64,000 nt of DNA from Aphidius gifuensis. Taxonomy: Eukaryota; Arthropoda; Insecta; Hymenoptera; Braconidae. The notes beneath the pieces were generated by a model, which was not told where the DNA came from, ran no database searches, and saw only the letters and a list, made by a program, of their open reading frames with translations. The stretch covers positions 6,820,001 through 6,884,000 of the forward strand of contig NC_057788.1 of NCBI RefSeq assembly GCF_014905175.1, given 5' to 3'. This document shows, piece after piece, positions 11,929-25,510 of this stretch (the first letter of the stretch is position 1; every line of letters starts with the position of its first letter). A program made the position numbers and the translations under genes.

Positions 11929-14900
11929 GTACGTTTTTATTCTTGAAATGAAAATGTACTTTTAGGTGATATGCAATTTTTAGAATGGAAAAAATAATAC
12001 AGAAGATAGATGGGAATATCATCAATCATAGATTGAGATCGATTTATGTATTATTAGGATTATTTAGCTTTTATTATTTGACATTTTGTTGCAAGCGATG
12101 AAAGAATTAAAAAAAATAATAACGTGTAAAATGCATTGTCATGTTGAAAAGATTAGAGAAAAAAAAAAAAAACGTAAAAACCAAAATAATATGTGATAAA
12201 GAATTTAAAATAGAAATAGGTCAATGACATATTGAGGAAACATTGGTAGAATATATATTTTAGTATATTTTTTTTGTGATAATATGCTTATCGAATAGTC
12301 CAGTTCATCGAACTCTGTTATTGTTAAATTAGTTGACGAATGAGTGACCAGTATTGATAACAAAATATTAATGGTTTTTTTGATATATATATCTAAATAA
12401 ACGACACAACAGTTCGATGACTTCTAGCTTTTTTTTATTTATTAAATCAGGCCAACGACCTGAAATTAATATTATTAATTTATAAAGTCGTTCACCTTAT
12501 AGTTATAATTAAATTTTACTTAAACTACGTATATCTAAATTTTATATAACAAATTTAATTATAAACTCAATTATTAAAATATAAAAAATTTAATTTGAGA
12601 TATTAATTTAATTTATAATTTATTTATTTTTCATTTTTTTTTTGCTAAATTATTTTAATAGTTTTTTTTCTTTTTTGCAAAATTAAATTGGGCTTGTATT
12701 TTTATGTCATTTTGGAGTAACAAGTATTGTTGAAAAATATTTGTAGAAATTATTTTAAATATCGAGCAAAATTTACAATTAAAAAAAAATATTTATTTAT
12801 ATAACTGTGGAAAGTTTTATTTTTTTTGATTTTGCCTGCGGCAACAAATTTTTCAAACGCTATCTCAATAACTGATAAAGAAAAATATAATTTGACTCTA
12901 GAATTTTTGAAAAAAAAACAAAAAAATAAAACTGTCTATACAGTAATGGAAAATTCCATTCAAAGTTACAAAGAATATTATTTTATTTTCCAGAAACGAA
13001 AAAATATTTCAAGAGTTAAAAATAAATTAAAAATCAATCTCTATACCGACAGATATAAGCCAATGTTAATCCATTAATAATTTTTATTTTCACACATTAT
13101 AATGCAAATTAAATTCTCAAAATTAGTCATTAAAAACTAAATCAGCTTAAAGCAAAAATTCTATTGTTAAAATAAGTAAAACCATAAATCATCACTTGTA
13201 TAAATAGTTTATAAACAATGTCGCAGTTTCACCCCTTTTGTCGGCATCAGTACAAAGACATTTGGTTCATTCAGTTTAAGAAAATTTTGTCCCCCCCTCC
13301 CATGACAAAATAATACATTTTCAATAGAGCACATGACTAGGATTATATTGGTACTCACTATTGTTATACACATGAATAATAGCGATCAAAGTAAAACAAG
13401 ATAAATCAAAAGAAAAAAAAAAAAAAAATAAGAAACAATATAGTGCATGTGATGAACAGACAACTCAGTTTGAAGTAAAAAAAAAAAAAAAAAAACCACA
13501 AGAAAATTTGCAGAACAATGAATTAGTTTTCTGTCGGCAAAAACTACATGTCTTTCTCGTTTTTTTTTTTTTTTCTTCGATGAAGCAGGGCATATATATA
13601 TACGTTTATCTGTATTAAGTTAATCCTCTACATTTTAAGGTATACCTTATGCCTTTAACAAATGTTCTGTCTCATAGAGAGTTGCTCGTGACAGTCACGC
13701 CCCAAAAATTAACATTCTTTCAAGCTGAAACGTAGTTTTCAAAAAGTATTTTAAAATAAAAATTCTGCTCAGTCTGTGACTTTGTCTCAAGGGACTTATT
13801 TTTCCAAACTACCCTTGTTTACTCATAAAATATTTTAAATTTTATTCGCATTCATATAAAATTTTTATCAACAAAAATAATACCAACAACATAAAAAAAA
13901 AAAACAACAACTTATGTAATAAATTATCATCAATTATATCGATTTTTTATTGATTATTTATCATCTTAAAAAATTAATAAACAATTGAAAATATTTAAAA
14001 AAAAAAAATTACAATATTATATTGACAAAGATTTTATATAAATTATTTTAAAATAAATATCAAAATTTATATTATTTTTATTATCGTTATCTAATTGATG
14101 ATAAATTTTAAATTTTTTTTAATGACCCGTTGAAGAACATTCGATGAAATATTAATTTTGTCACGTATACCTTTTGTCTTCTTGAAATTAAATTGACAAA
14201 ATTATAAATAAAATTTAAAAAAAAAAAATCACCGAGTTATATTAATGATATTTTCGTAGAACTGATGGCTTTTGCAGTTGCCGTATATATATTTTTCTTT
14301 TTTTATACAAGATGAAAAAACTTTTGGCTTAGCCCCGACAATAATTATATAGAACTTGAGTATTCTATCAAGCATACTTTATCTCTTGTAATTTTTTTTG
14401 ACCAGCAATATACCAAACAAAAATGTTTTTTATTAAATCTATAGATTGACCGTACCTTACACTAATCCCAATACGAATACATAGATTTGCGATACCAAAA
14501 ATTATTGTCCCAATGGACCCTTGGACTTTTTGTAGAAAAATAAAAAAAAAAAAACTAAAAAAGGGCAAAGAAAAAGTGTAGCACAACAGTCTGTGTAACC
14601 TGCCCTAAAATCGTATATCAAGAGTATCGTTCTTTCAACATTACAGTGTCAGCTGATCTTTCATTCGAAGCCAAAGAATGAATAGAAATATATAAGGGAC
14701 TTAATCCGAATTTAAATGGATTTGTCACAATGCCCAAACCAAGATATAACGAAAAACTGCAGTAGGCGGTGGACCAACTATATACCAATACATCTATACA
14801 AAGATTATCCTCAAAATCTGCTGGTTAAAATTCTCTAGCCCACCGTGAAAATGACAATAGTCATCGTGAATATTTTCTCCCTTTTTTTTTTATTATTTTC

Positions 14901-17900
14901 AAGTTCTACTTTTAGCTGACGTGATCCACCAATAAGACATATTAACCAAATTTAGAATCCATGATATTAACGTGATACTTTTAAGTCAGTTTAAACAAAT
15001 AAATAAATAAAAAGAATATCAATTAAGTTTTAATGATAAATTCATGGAAACGTATTTTTTTTTGTTTTTTTTTATTAATTTTTGAACGACTTTCCGGGTT
15101 GAATGTTTTCTTATCGTACAATGAGCTGATACGTTTATTTTTAATTTTTGAATAGTCATCCACAAATGAAAAAATTGATCTAATACTATCAGAAAGTTGG
15201 TGTCAATGACTCTGATAATGAATGAATATAAAAATATTTTTATCATATTTTTTAATAAATAAAAAATAGACACAGGAAAATGAATATTAAATTGTGATTT
15301 TCATAAATTAATAAATTGGCAGAATATACTATTAATAATTACATTTTATATTCATTAGTTTGAATGAATATTTATGATTTTTTTTTGTTGAAAAATCTTC
15401 TATAATTATATGAGATAAAATGAGTTTGTTGTAAAAAATAAAATATTCAATTTTAAGTGCGGCCATTAGTACAGGAATGATTTAGAATGTGTTAACAGAA
15501 TGATTCTCAGTAGAGTGCACTGTGGTCATCTACAAAAGCTGTCGGTAGCAATAACAAACTACATATTGTAAATAAACTACTAGTTTGAAAAAAACCATAG
15601 GTGTCCATGGATGTCCGATGGTCATGCCAAAAAAAACTATACAGATTTTTTTTTTTTTTTTTCTATTTTCTTTGAAAGAGAAAAAAAATAAATATAAACT
15701 ATAAGAAAATGTGCAAACCCAGAGGGGGTTAGAATTGGCGGAGTTTTTTTAATTCTGTGGAGCATAAGGTACAAAACGGGGTGGAGCAGTCACTGCACCA
15801 ACCAATTTTTTCTAAGAAATTTTTGCGAAAGGTATTTCAAACGAGTTTTTCAAACCATTTCCGTTTTCATTTCAATGATGTTTTTTGCAAAAGAATAAAA
15901 GAAAAAAATTATTTGCTACTGTGGAAAATAACCGGAATATATCGGCTAGAATTTTGTTCCTTTTTTTTTTTTTTTCAAAATTTTAAACCACACGACACTG
16001 CAGTGATGATATTTCTTGGGAAGAAAAAAAATATAATAATTCACTAAATCACGTATCTATGAATGGAGATGAAATATAAATAAATAAATGGATATAAATA
16101 AAAGAATAGAAGTGAAAAAAAAAAAAGTTGTATAATATCAATAATAAAAAGAAGAATTGCACTCGCACAACACTCCCCCAATATTTTGACTGTTGTGTTA
16201 CTAAAGTTCATGTCTTTGACGATGTTCATCGACATGGAAAGTCATTCATTCTCCCGCACGCGGACTATGATTGTAACAACTATAGGGACAAGTTTATATT
16301 GTAACATGTGTGTGCGTATATATAAAAGAAAGACATAATAAAAAAAAAAAGAAAAAAAAAAATGTGCGTTAAACGGCGTGTAGATTTATCGAGTGTTGTA
16401 TACATGTCACCGGCTTTTCGGCGCTAACTTCTATGCGGTCAGATTTGTGGCTTTGGTGGCTTTGTTCATTCAATAAACCAAAGGGAACATTCAACATTGC
16501 TCACTCGATAATCATGTAATTTTTTTTTTTTTTTTATATTTATTTGAAAAGTTTAATCACGTTTCATTGACTTTTGCTATCTTTACGATCAATCCAAGGT
16601 ATATTTTTTATATACAATGAAATTTATATTTCTCTATTATATTATTATTTGAAAAAATATTATTTTTATTATTCTCAATCAACAATGAAACATATAAACA
16701 TTTGGAATTTTTTAAAAAATAGTTTTCATTTATTTTTTTTTCTATTTTTTCAATAAGAAAATAGATGACAATTGTATATTTGTAATTCATCTCTTTTATT
16801 TTTGATACTGTTCTGTTTGAAAATTTAAAAAAATAATATATTTTTTTTTTTAGACTATTTGATAATGTTTGAATTTGGCATGGTTGATTCTGAATGTGAC
16901 AATGTCATGACTCTGCACTAGACTCTCGTTAGTGTTATTCATAAATTATTTACACATCTGATTTTAAAGTGTTACTACTGAATGTTAAGAAAAGATATCT
17001 AGTTAAAAAAAAAAACAGTACTGGGACAAGAGCTTGCGGTGTGAAAAATCAGTATCTAAGAGAACCCTAAATGCACCGAAACGAATCGACAGATGTCGAT
17101 GGTGGTGGCTAGTTAGACTGTGGTTTATATTTTTTTTTCCTGATTTCAATCAGTCATGGTTCGTTTTTAGTTTTTATACCCTCTTGTTACGTCATCTATA
17201 TGCATTAGGGATCATTGATTCAATAATAGTGGAATATTAAGTGTCAACGAAACTTTGCACATACATTCATTGAATGTATTATAAATTAACGAACATTATA
17301 AAATTGACTATTATTAGATGTATCATGATTCATGACAATATATTATTTAAATTCTTAAAAATAAAATAAATAAGATGTTTTTCTAGTAGGTATCATTGTT
17401 TGATATTTTGTGGATAATCTTTTCATCTGAAAGAGTGCGGTACTCTTGTTGATTCTAAAATCCTCTGCCAAAAAGCCAAAGTCAATCAGCCATGTGATCT
17501 TTTTCAACTGTATTTTACCAAGTAAATGGAATATTATAACAAAAAAAAAAAAAGCCCTTTCTTTTAATATATATTCGTATTTATATTTTAATAATAGTTT
17601 TTTTTTTTTTTTTGTATATATTTTTTTATATTTTCAATGGAAATTCAGCGTAAAGTCGTTAAGTTTTAACACACTGTCCCAGCCAAATCATCAGCACCAG
17701 TGAGCTAAAACTTTCCACTGAGCTCTAAAATGCTTTTTTTTTTTTTTTCTTGAAGTGCCGAAAAAAAAAGAAGACACACTGATGGCACATTGACAAATGT
17801 AAAATGCTTTCTGAACCCTGTGATGCTTTAGTTTTTTTTTTTTCTTCCTTCCTTCCTTTCTTTTATTTGGTACCACTTCAATCCGCGTTTAATCTTTTGT

Positions 17901-17929
17901 CCTGAATGATCTCTTGAAAAAAAAAAAAA

Positions 17930-17949
17930 CGACGACGACGACGATGATG
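17930..17949 (+). repeat. (ACG)n/(ATG)n microsatellite
   Basis: A short compound trinucleotide tract of ACG units followed by ATG units, immediately after a poly-A run. No coding role is seen. Confidence 0.8.
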
Positions 17950-19581
17950 TAGATGGGACGTACAGAGGGGTCAGAGAGGAGTGTATCTGAATGGCCACTT
18001 GAGAGGTCTGAGCAAGCGTGTCCAAAGAATGTTTGTCCACAAAATAGTCGCGTAGCCACTTGGCAATATGGTCAACCGTTCAAGGTGGTCTTGAACAATC
18101 AATTTGTTTTTTTTTTTTACTCTGTTTCTTTGCATATCAAAAAGTTTATACCATTCAGGTTTTATTCAAAAACAAAAAATGTCACACATTAATCTTAAAT
18201 ATTTCATAACAACACGCCAATTGAGAATCAAAAAAACAAATCTCATATATATAACCAGTCATATTCTATATTTAAATTGAAAGAAGATAAATACAAGGAA
18301 ATAACGTGGGTGATATTGGAGTTGATATAAAGACACTCGACATGCACACATTGGCTCACTGAAATTTTGTATTTTGAGAAAGTGAAAATGCAATAAACCG
18401 TTGTGTGTGTGCTTTTTTTTTTTTTTCGTTAAATTAATGTGTTAAGGCCGCAGAAGAATTCTTGTTAACGATATGACGAGGTGAACAAGAAAATCTTACT
18501 TTTTTTTTTTCCTCATCAACATGCAGTTAATTGGTAAAACAAAATGCAGATTTACAAAATAACTGTCTGTTTAATTTTGCTTTTTATGAACCTTAAATAA
18601 CATAAAGAAATTTCATTTAAAATTCCCAATGAAAAAAAATGTAGCAATGTGATTAATCTTTTGAAAATTTTAATTGTAGATAACTTTTTTTGTTGATAAA
18701 TTTGAAATTTAAATAGAAGATATAGAGGAAGAAAGCAAGAGAGAGGAAAAAAAAAATAAGAATGACAATCATGAATATAAAAATAAAAGTATAATAAATC
18801 ATTTTTATTTTTATACAGTTGACTGATCAATGAAAAAAGAATGAGTTCATATTTTTCGTGAAGTTGTTAGTTCACAGTGTTAGAATCGAGTCCATATTAG
18901 CCCCATCTGCCTTCTTGAATATGCTTCTGCATGAACGAACGATCACAGAGAGAACAACAAACATATCGTGGACCCGCGTGAACCGTCGGATTCACTTACG
19001 ATATGTACTTATGAATAGTAAAGAAAATAAATAAATATAAAAATAACATAGATCCGAATTAACAACGGCCAATTGATCACAAATCCAAACGCGCCTACTG
19101 TATTTGTCACACAGCTCTGAGCATTTCATCGACAAAAATTCACATTCTATGTGCGCGTTGGCCCGACAGATAAAAAAATAAAATAAATCATAACAATAAC
19201 GTAATAATAATAGATGTTATTATTTTCATTTTCTATATATTCAACTCTACTTTTATTCAATAACTTGTATTTAAAAAAAAAAAAATTTATAAGACAAAAA
19301 AAACTTGGAGCAACTGTCGCGTCTTCGTTGTCGTTAAATAGACGAAGAAATAAACCGAAAAAAAAACTGGTTTTTTTATTTATATAATAAATAAATATAT
19401 ATAATTTTTTTAAAAAAAAGTATATGTATTATCCTTAATTTACGACTACAGATAAATCGACTATGAATTTCGAAATGAATTGATTATCTGATATTATTCT
19501 AATCTCAATACGATAATGCTTATTTCGAAATTTAAAAATTAAATATTCTGCGAAAGCTTAGCGCAACCCAAAGTATATAAA

Positions 19582-19606
19582 TTTTTTTTTTTTTTTTTTT
19601 TTTTTT
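19582..19606 (+). repeat. 25-nt poly-T tract
   Basis: This uninterrupted run of T is one of the longest in the window. Homopolymer T/A tracts occur throughout. In insects such tracts can act as Hunchback-type sites, splice pyrimidine tracts or nucleosome-excluding DNA; no specific role is claimed. Confidence 0.85.
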
Positions 19607-20029
19607 CTATTTAAAATACATTCAATAAATTAAATCAAAATAAATAAATAATTTAAACGAAATAAAAAAAAAAAAATTAAAATCGGAGTAACAAGTATAA
19701 AAATAAAAATAAAAAAAATAATAATAATTTTTTATTAATTTATTCTTAACCAATTGATAAAGTATATAAATTATTTAAATAATAAAAAATAAACAAGAAA
19801 ATATATTATGAAAAACTACTTATAAGTCATTATCAAATGATTAATTTTAACAAGTTATTTTTATTTTTTTTTAAATTTCTAAAATAATAAAAATGAATCA
19901 GTTTGGTTTAAAAAAAGAAAAAGAAAAAAAGAAGAAACGGTTTGGTACCCACACCTGGTAAATTAAATAAATGAAAAAAAAAAAAAAAAAAATAGTGGGG
20001 GGTTTATAGTACCTGAAGATGGGAGTATT

Positions 20030-20300
20030 GTGGTCGCGGTCTGATGACAATTGCACCATGTGATTGGTCAAAGATTGAATTATCATGTATGGAATTGGTT
20101 GAACTGGTAATGGGGCGTAGGTTATGGGCTGTTCCAGTCTCCCTCCACAAAATATTAACGGTGCTAGTCAAACACAAAGTTTACCTTTATCCGAGACCAA
20201 CAGGTCGCGGTACACCAAGAGTCTCTAGTCCTCTCCCGTCCACCGACGTGGCCGCACCTCGGTATCACCTGTGTGCCTGCCACGGACGCTTATATACGTC
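20030..20300. promoter_or_regulatory. Balanced-composition island upstream of the proposed receptor promoter
   Basis: About 270 bp of high-complexity, relatively GC-rich sequence sits between long A/T tracts and ends about 200 bp upstream of the TATA/TCAG pair at 20504-20536. It is open on the plus strand (20044-20340), but the translation matches no family I know and runs into a poly-T tail. I read it as a promoter-proximal enhancer or conserved element of the receptor gene; this is inference from position and composition. Confidence 0.35.
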
Positions 20301-20503
20301 AAAAATATTATTATTTTTTTTTTTCTTTAATTTCTTTTAATGTCATAGATAAATAATTATTATATATTTTTTTTTCAACAAAAAGTAATCGCGATCTAGT
20401 CTTTCACGACTGGCAGATAAAAATTGAGAAATTAAAAAAAAGTTTTAATAATTTGACAATTGATAATAATTATTGTTTAAAAAAAAACACGTGACACAAG
20501 TTT

Positions 20504-20536
20504 TATAAATTATATATTGTGCTGAACTAATCTCAG
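20504..20536 (+). promoter_or_regulatory. Candidate core promoter of the knirps-family gene
   Basis: TATAAAT begins at 20504 and a TCAG initiator has its A at 20535, a spacing of 31 nt that fits arthropod TATA/Inr geometry. It is followed by an exon-like stretch with a strong GTGAGTG donor at 20692. The first coding exon 4.7 kb downstream begins directly at a splice acceptor, so such a first exon is needed. Other TATA-like strings exist nearby (around 23082), so the choice is provisional. Confidence 0.4.
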
Positions 20537-20691
20537 GTGTGCTGCAAAGACCAAGTTTAATAATTGTGTAATTGTGATAAAATATAAATGACTGTTATTT
20601 TTTAGTTTTTAAAACTAAATAATAAACAATAAAATTATTGGAAATTTTTCGTTAATTTAATATTAGCAATTTACAAAGAAAATTTAATAAG
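20535..20691 (+). other. Candidate non-coding first exon (5'UTR) of the knirps-family gene
   Basis: This 157-nt stretch lies between the proposed start site and an AATAAG/GTGAGTGT donor, a near-perfect 5' splice site. Joining it to the acceptor at 25431-25432 would place the start codon at the very first base of the next exon. It contains a short upstream ORF (ATG ACT GTT ATT TTT TAG), which could lower translation. The intron removed would be 20692-25432. Confidence 0.35.
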
Positions 20692-23600
20692 GTGAGTGTT
20701 TACAGTAGTTTATATAGTATAGTGACTTGAATGCTCTCTCGCAAATATTGCTTGTTCTCAAATGACTTAGATACAGCATTGTCATTTGGGCATTGATGTC
20801 TCTTTTTTTTTTTTTTTTTTTATCTTTAAATATATTCTCAACCAGGCCATTTATTTTATTTACAATACAATCAAATGATATTTATTTTACTCCTTTTTTT
20901 TGGCATATTTATATGTACTCCGATTTTTTTTTTTTTTTTTTTTGATTCTACCTTTTTGACCACGAATTGTCAACAATGAAAATTGTTTTATGCGCGTGCA
21001 ATACAGACCACACAGTACCACCAAAGAAATCAAAAAAAATAAATAAATAAATAAAATTTTAAATTGTATCCCTTGGGGTATTCAGATCGAGTTGTAATAA
21101 TATTTTCGCCCGGTAATTCGCAAGGGACAAAGGTAAGTTATGCAAAGATAAAAAATTAAAAAACAAGGAAGTAAGAAAGGTTCGGTATGTCGTGTGTAAA
21201 ACGTTACAATTATTATTCATAACTAGACAAAAGGTACTCCCATGTCAAAATATATTTATTGCAAGTTGTATTTCATCCCAAGTTCTTTATGTTGCTTTTT
21301 TTTTTTTCATATAAATATATTATTGCGCACGATATATATCGGTCAAAAAAAATTTTAATTTTGCATATATGCAGGGCTGCGGTATGTTAAACTATTGTTG
21401 GTACAACTTTACCCTCCTCCCCATCTTGAAATTAATTTTTTTTTCCTCACGCATCATATCTCTCACTTGTAACCTTTGAACTAACACTAGATTTTTTTTT
21501 TACGCGTTTATTTTATTTAATCAAACGTCGTATATTAATAGATTTTTTTTTTTGTTATTTCCAAGGCCATCTCTTAATACGTTTCTTTTGTTTTTTATTA
21601 TCACAAGTTTATTTTTTCTCAACAACCAAATATCATAATTACCAAAAAAAAAAAAAAAAAAAATTATATTGAAATTTTTAAATATCTATATATGTCTTAT
21701 CAATTATTTTAAATGAACAAAAACTTACACGTGCCTTCCGGGTTATCATCAAGAAAAGAAACAAAAAAAAAAAAAAAATATCGAGACAATAAGAAAGATA
21801 AAAATTGAAAGAAAAAAAATGAAAAAAAATTTATAAATAAATATGATTTTCGTTGATTACCTTAATGATAATGAAAAAATATATTTAAAATAATATATTT
21901 ATAAAAAAATATAATATAATAAATGAATCAATCAGTATAATTACTAGTTACACAAAAAGTAATTATTAATAGTGCTGTGGGAATTATTTGATTTTAAATA
22001 ATTGTGGGAATATGTGTATGATATTGCCCACTCAACATACGGAAACATTCTAATTATAGGTATTACTCCATTTCCTAAGAATCGATTTACATCTAACACG
22101 AGTATTTTAATGCACCAATAATTTAAATTGTTTATTATTATTATTATTGATTATGTTGTATGCGTCTTAATGAACATTGAAATATTAAATTAAAAGATAT
22201 AGCTGTTTTAATTATTTTTTATATATTTAATTTAAAAATAAATATCATATTAATTTTTTAATTATTTTCATACACTTTTATAAATAAATTTTGGTGGACT
22301 CAATTTTGTAATAGATTTTTCGTTTGCTTTTCAATTCCCATCAGGTATATTTGAGAAATTAAAAAATTGAATCGGTTACGGTTTACGATTTTACATTTTT
22401 CATATTTTTTTTTTTTTCATTTTTAAATCTTCTTTATTTTATTTCATATTGTATTCAATTTTTTTTATATTTTGTATCGTTACTAGACCCTTTTATAAAC
22501 CAGCGCGCCCAACAAGGCTAAACTGTCGCAATAAATGATTCTTTCTGAAATGTTATTAATTGTCTGTCATTGATAGCTTCTGGTCTGAGTGTATTGTGGA
22601 TCGCGAAAACATTAACCCAAGTTGTCGACCCTCAAAAGAATCATTTTTCAAGGACCCTGATTCTCGTACCCTTGGTTTATTTATTTTATTTTTTTTGATA
22701 TTTCTTATGTCTCTGGTTCCTCGATTCATCCATCAGAATGATCGTTAAAAATTCATCTCATTTAAAATTTTACAAAGTATCAAAAAACAATATTTAAAAA
22801 AATTGATTTTTTTTCTAAATCAATAATATTATAAAAATATGAATAAATAGATATTTTATAAAATTATATTTTGAGTATATAATTATAATCTTAGTGACAA
22901 TTAGTCATCACGTCAAGCTTGGGATACAAAAATAAAATAAATATATGCGCGTGATATGTAGTGAAGAAGCACTCAATTCATGGCAAACAAAAAATAAAAA
23001 AATAATGAAAAATCAGGTAGAGTGGTAAAGAATAAAAAAAAAAGGGTTTGAATTTCATGGGGTGGAAATGTAAAGTATGTATATAAAGCCAAGTCGAAGG
23101 TGAAAAAATAAAAAAGAAGTTATAAAAAAAGATAAATGTCGTACGTTCTTGAATTTAATGGCGCGTAAACTAGAGTAGGGTGGAGAATTGTGTCACCCTT
23201 TAAATATATACTTTTTTTTTTTTTATTACATCTTTGCATTTCTCTATCTTATTTTTCATCATCAAGGTCTTGTGTCTCGTCAACTAACTGTGTTTAATAC
23301 ACAAAATACAAAAGTCAACGAGGTTGCCCCGAAGGGTTGTCGACAATGCAGACAGTAGGGTGAGGGGAAGCGTAAAAAAGGGACCATGTTTTTTCGAATT
23401 TTGACTTTATCTCTCAGCACAGTCTATGATCAGTGCCTGTGTGTGTATATGTATTATTTTTTTTTCTGTTTATCTATGTGTAAAAGCATATATTTTTAGC
23501 CACGCGCTTTGGCTTGACTTCATTAACTTGCAAGTGTCGGCAAATATTGACGCAAGTAAAATAACTAGGGTAAGCGGTTAACCCTCTGTATGCATGTACT

Positions 23601-25432
23601 CTTCAAGTGATCTGATTGTTTGGGATAACAATAAGAAAAAATAAAAAATTACCCACGACTTCATATTCAATCCAAACAAAAATACAAAATACAACGTAAA
23701 AAAAAAAATAACAAAAAAAAAATTGTGTCTTAATAATCAAAAGTTGCACACACCCTCCAGGCAAAAAGATGAACGTGCCTAGTAATTTGATATTAAGAAA
23801 AGAAAGACAAAAAAAAATATAAATAAAGCTTAAATATGAAAATAAAAATTACGTGTAATGCATTTAATGTACGTATATAAAAATAACTGAGTGATGTTAA
23901 ATGTATTTTGTTTCATATTTTTTTGTTTCCTTTTTTTTTTTGTCATTTGATGAGAAACATTAAATGAATCAAGTCTTAAAAAATGGAGCGCATCTTTTTG
24001 CTTTATATTTTTTATATCATGATGCGAACATTGAGAGGGTAAATAAAGAGGGCTAATTTAAAAAAAAAATAATTATTATTTTATAAAAATTACAATTTAA
24101 AATGTTAACGAAGCCAAGAAGAAAATAACTCTGGGCCTTAACGCAATTATATCAAGAGAAAAGTAGACTCAAGAAGCACTAATTAGCAAGTAAATTCTCG
24201 TTAAAATACCCTGACTCGGTTCTTTGCAAAAAACAACACCCTCTTTTTAAAACGGTAGCAGCCGTAAAATAGTTTGTGTGACATAATTCTCAGAAAGTAC
24301 ATCGTATCTTCCGGCATTATTTCAATGAAAATAATTCCAATTAAAAAATTTTCATTGACTTAAAAATAAACAAATATATATTTAAAATAAAAAAAAAACT
24401 AATAAATTAAATTTTTTTTATCTAAATTGATCTAGCTTATAATTATTTTTATATATTTTTTCAAATAAATATATATATTACAAAAATAGGTTAATTTTCA
24501 AATATTTTCAAACCGTTACGATGTTCTAAGGCAGATGTCGGTGAACTTGGAATTTTTTATATTTGTCGAGGAATCAAAAAGTATAATAAAATAATAAAAT
24601 TAAAAAAATAAAAAAGGAACCACAGAGAGTCGTAAAGTTACCAGCATAGTGTTTATCAGATCGTGGCCTAATTTTATTCCAGTTTACTCAAAAAAAAAAC
24701 ATAAAATAAAAAAGAAATAAAAAATGTATTTTTTTTATTTTTTGAAATTTTTTTTTAAATGGATCCGGAGATTGGATGAGTATTTGGAGAGGGATATTTA
24801 GACTGAGATATATAGAAGTAGAAAAGAATTAAAAAGAAAGAGCAAAACGAGAAATATTCCGTCCGGCAGATGGCACCGGGCGGGTAGATAGCGCTGATTT
24901 ATGAAACAGTATAGTCCTAAAAGAACGAGTTTCCGTTTGGTCTCGTAACGAAGCCCAAATCATAATGGTTTTTTTCTCACTTTTTTTATTGTTTAATGGA
25001 TGAACTCTCTAAAAATTTAATGGACTATGTCGATCGAAACAAATGGAAGTAAAAAAAAAATTAAACAAAGGCGCATATAAGTGCATTCATTAATTTTACA
25101 TTTTTGTTTATATATATTGAAATAACAAAAAAAAAAATAAGAAAATTAAAATCAAATTTGTAGAGTGGAAGGTGCATATAACCGGTTACACCCCCGCGCA
25201 TTTAAATGCATACAAATATTAAACTGTATATTGACAATTTCCTCTTTTCTTATCGTAAACTTGTTTTTTTTATTAAATTGTGTTTCTTTTTTGTCTTTTT
25301 TTTTTATCAGATCTTTTTGTTTTATATTATTTATTCTATTTTATTTCTTATTGCCTCTTTCATCGGCCTTGAGATTTCGAGGTCTGCCACTGTATAATAA
25401 TCCCTCGAATAATATAATTTATGTAATTGCAG
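20692..25432 (+). other. Proposed first intron of the knirps-family gene
   Basis: It is bounded by GTGAGTG and ATTGCAG if the 5'UTR model is right. It is mostly A/T simple sequence with islands near 21070-21140, 22490-22745, 23150-23600, 24100-24310, 24840-25020 and 25160-25200 that may be regulatory. A GTAAGTT donor-like site at 21133 follows a short exon-like stretch and could mark an alternative 5'UTR exon. No protein-coding exon was recognised. Confidence 0.35.
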
Positions 25433-25510
25433 ATGAACCAACAGTGCAAGGTTTGCGGCGAGCCTGCAGCGGGCTTCCACTTTGGAGCATTTACGTGTGA
25501 GGGATGCAAG
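25433..25510 (+). CDS. kni/knrl/eg: Knirps-family nuclear receptor, coding exon 1 (first zinc finger)
   Basis: The exon encodes 26 residues beginning MNQQCKVCGEPAAG and ending TCEGCK. It holds the first nuclear-receptor zinc finger, with Cys5, Cys8, Cys22 and Cys25, and the P-box start (EGCK). This N-terminus is characteristic of insect Knirps, Knirps-related and Eagle, which begin right at the finger. The start is fixed because the ATG directly follows a splice acceptor (ATTGCAG), and in the unspliced reading a TAA lies in frame at 25424-25426. The donor AAG/GTAAAA lies at codon boundary (phase 0) and joins exactly to SFFGR in the next exon. Third codon positions are G or C in 16 of 26 codons, quite unlike the AT-ending codons of the second exon. 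Confidence 0.96.

Larger units (their letters stand above)
8961..20029. other. AT-rich non-coding DNA with composition islands
   Basis: No coding exon could be supported in this 11 kb. Balanced-composition islands that could be enhancers or RNA exons lie near 9240-9330, 9600-9920, 10740-10820, 11080-11290, 14260-14960, 15450-15620, 16180-16560, 16860-17270, 17870-18080 and 18840-19190. The frames at 9622-9909 (minus) and 17953-18192 (plus) run through islands but have no matching splice signals or recognisable motif. The sequence upstream of 12430 and around 12480-12660 is almost pure A/T. Confidence 0.55.

Noticed and set aside
25165..25500. 111-codon plus-strand frame overlapping receptor exon 1
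   Set aside because: It reads the zinc-finger exon in the wrong frame and passes through a splice acceptor; the true frame starts at 25433.
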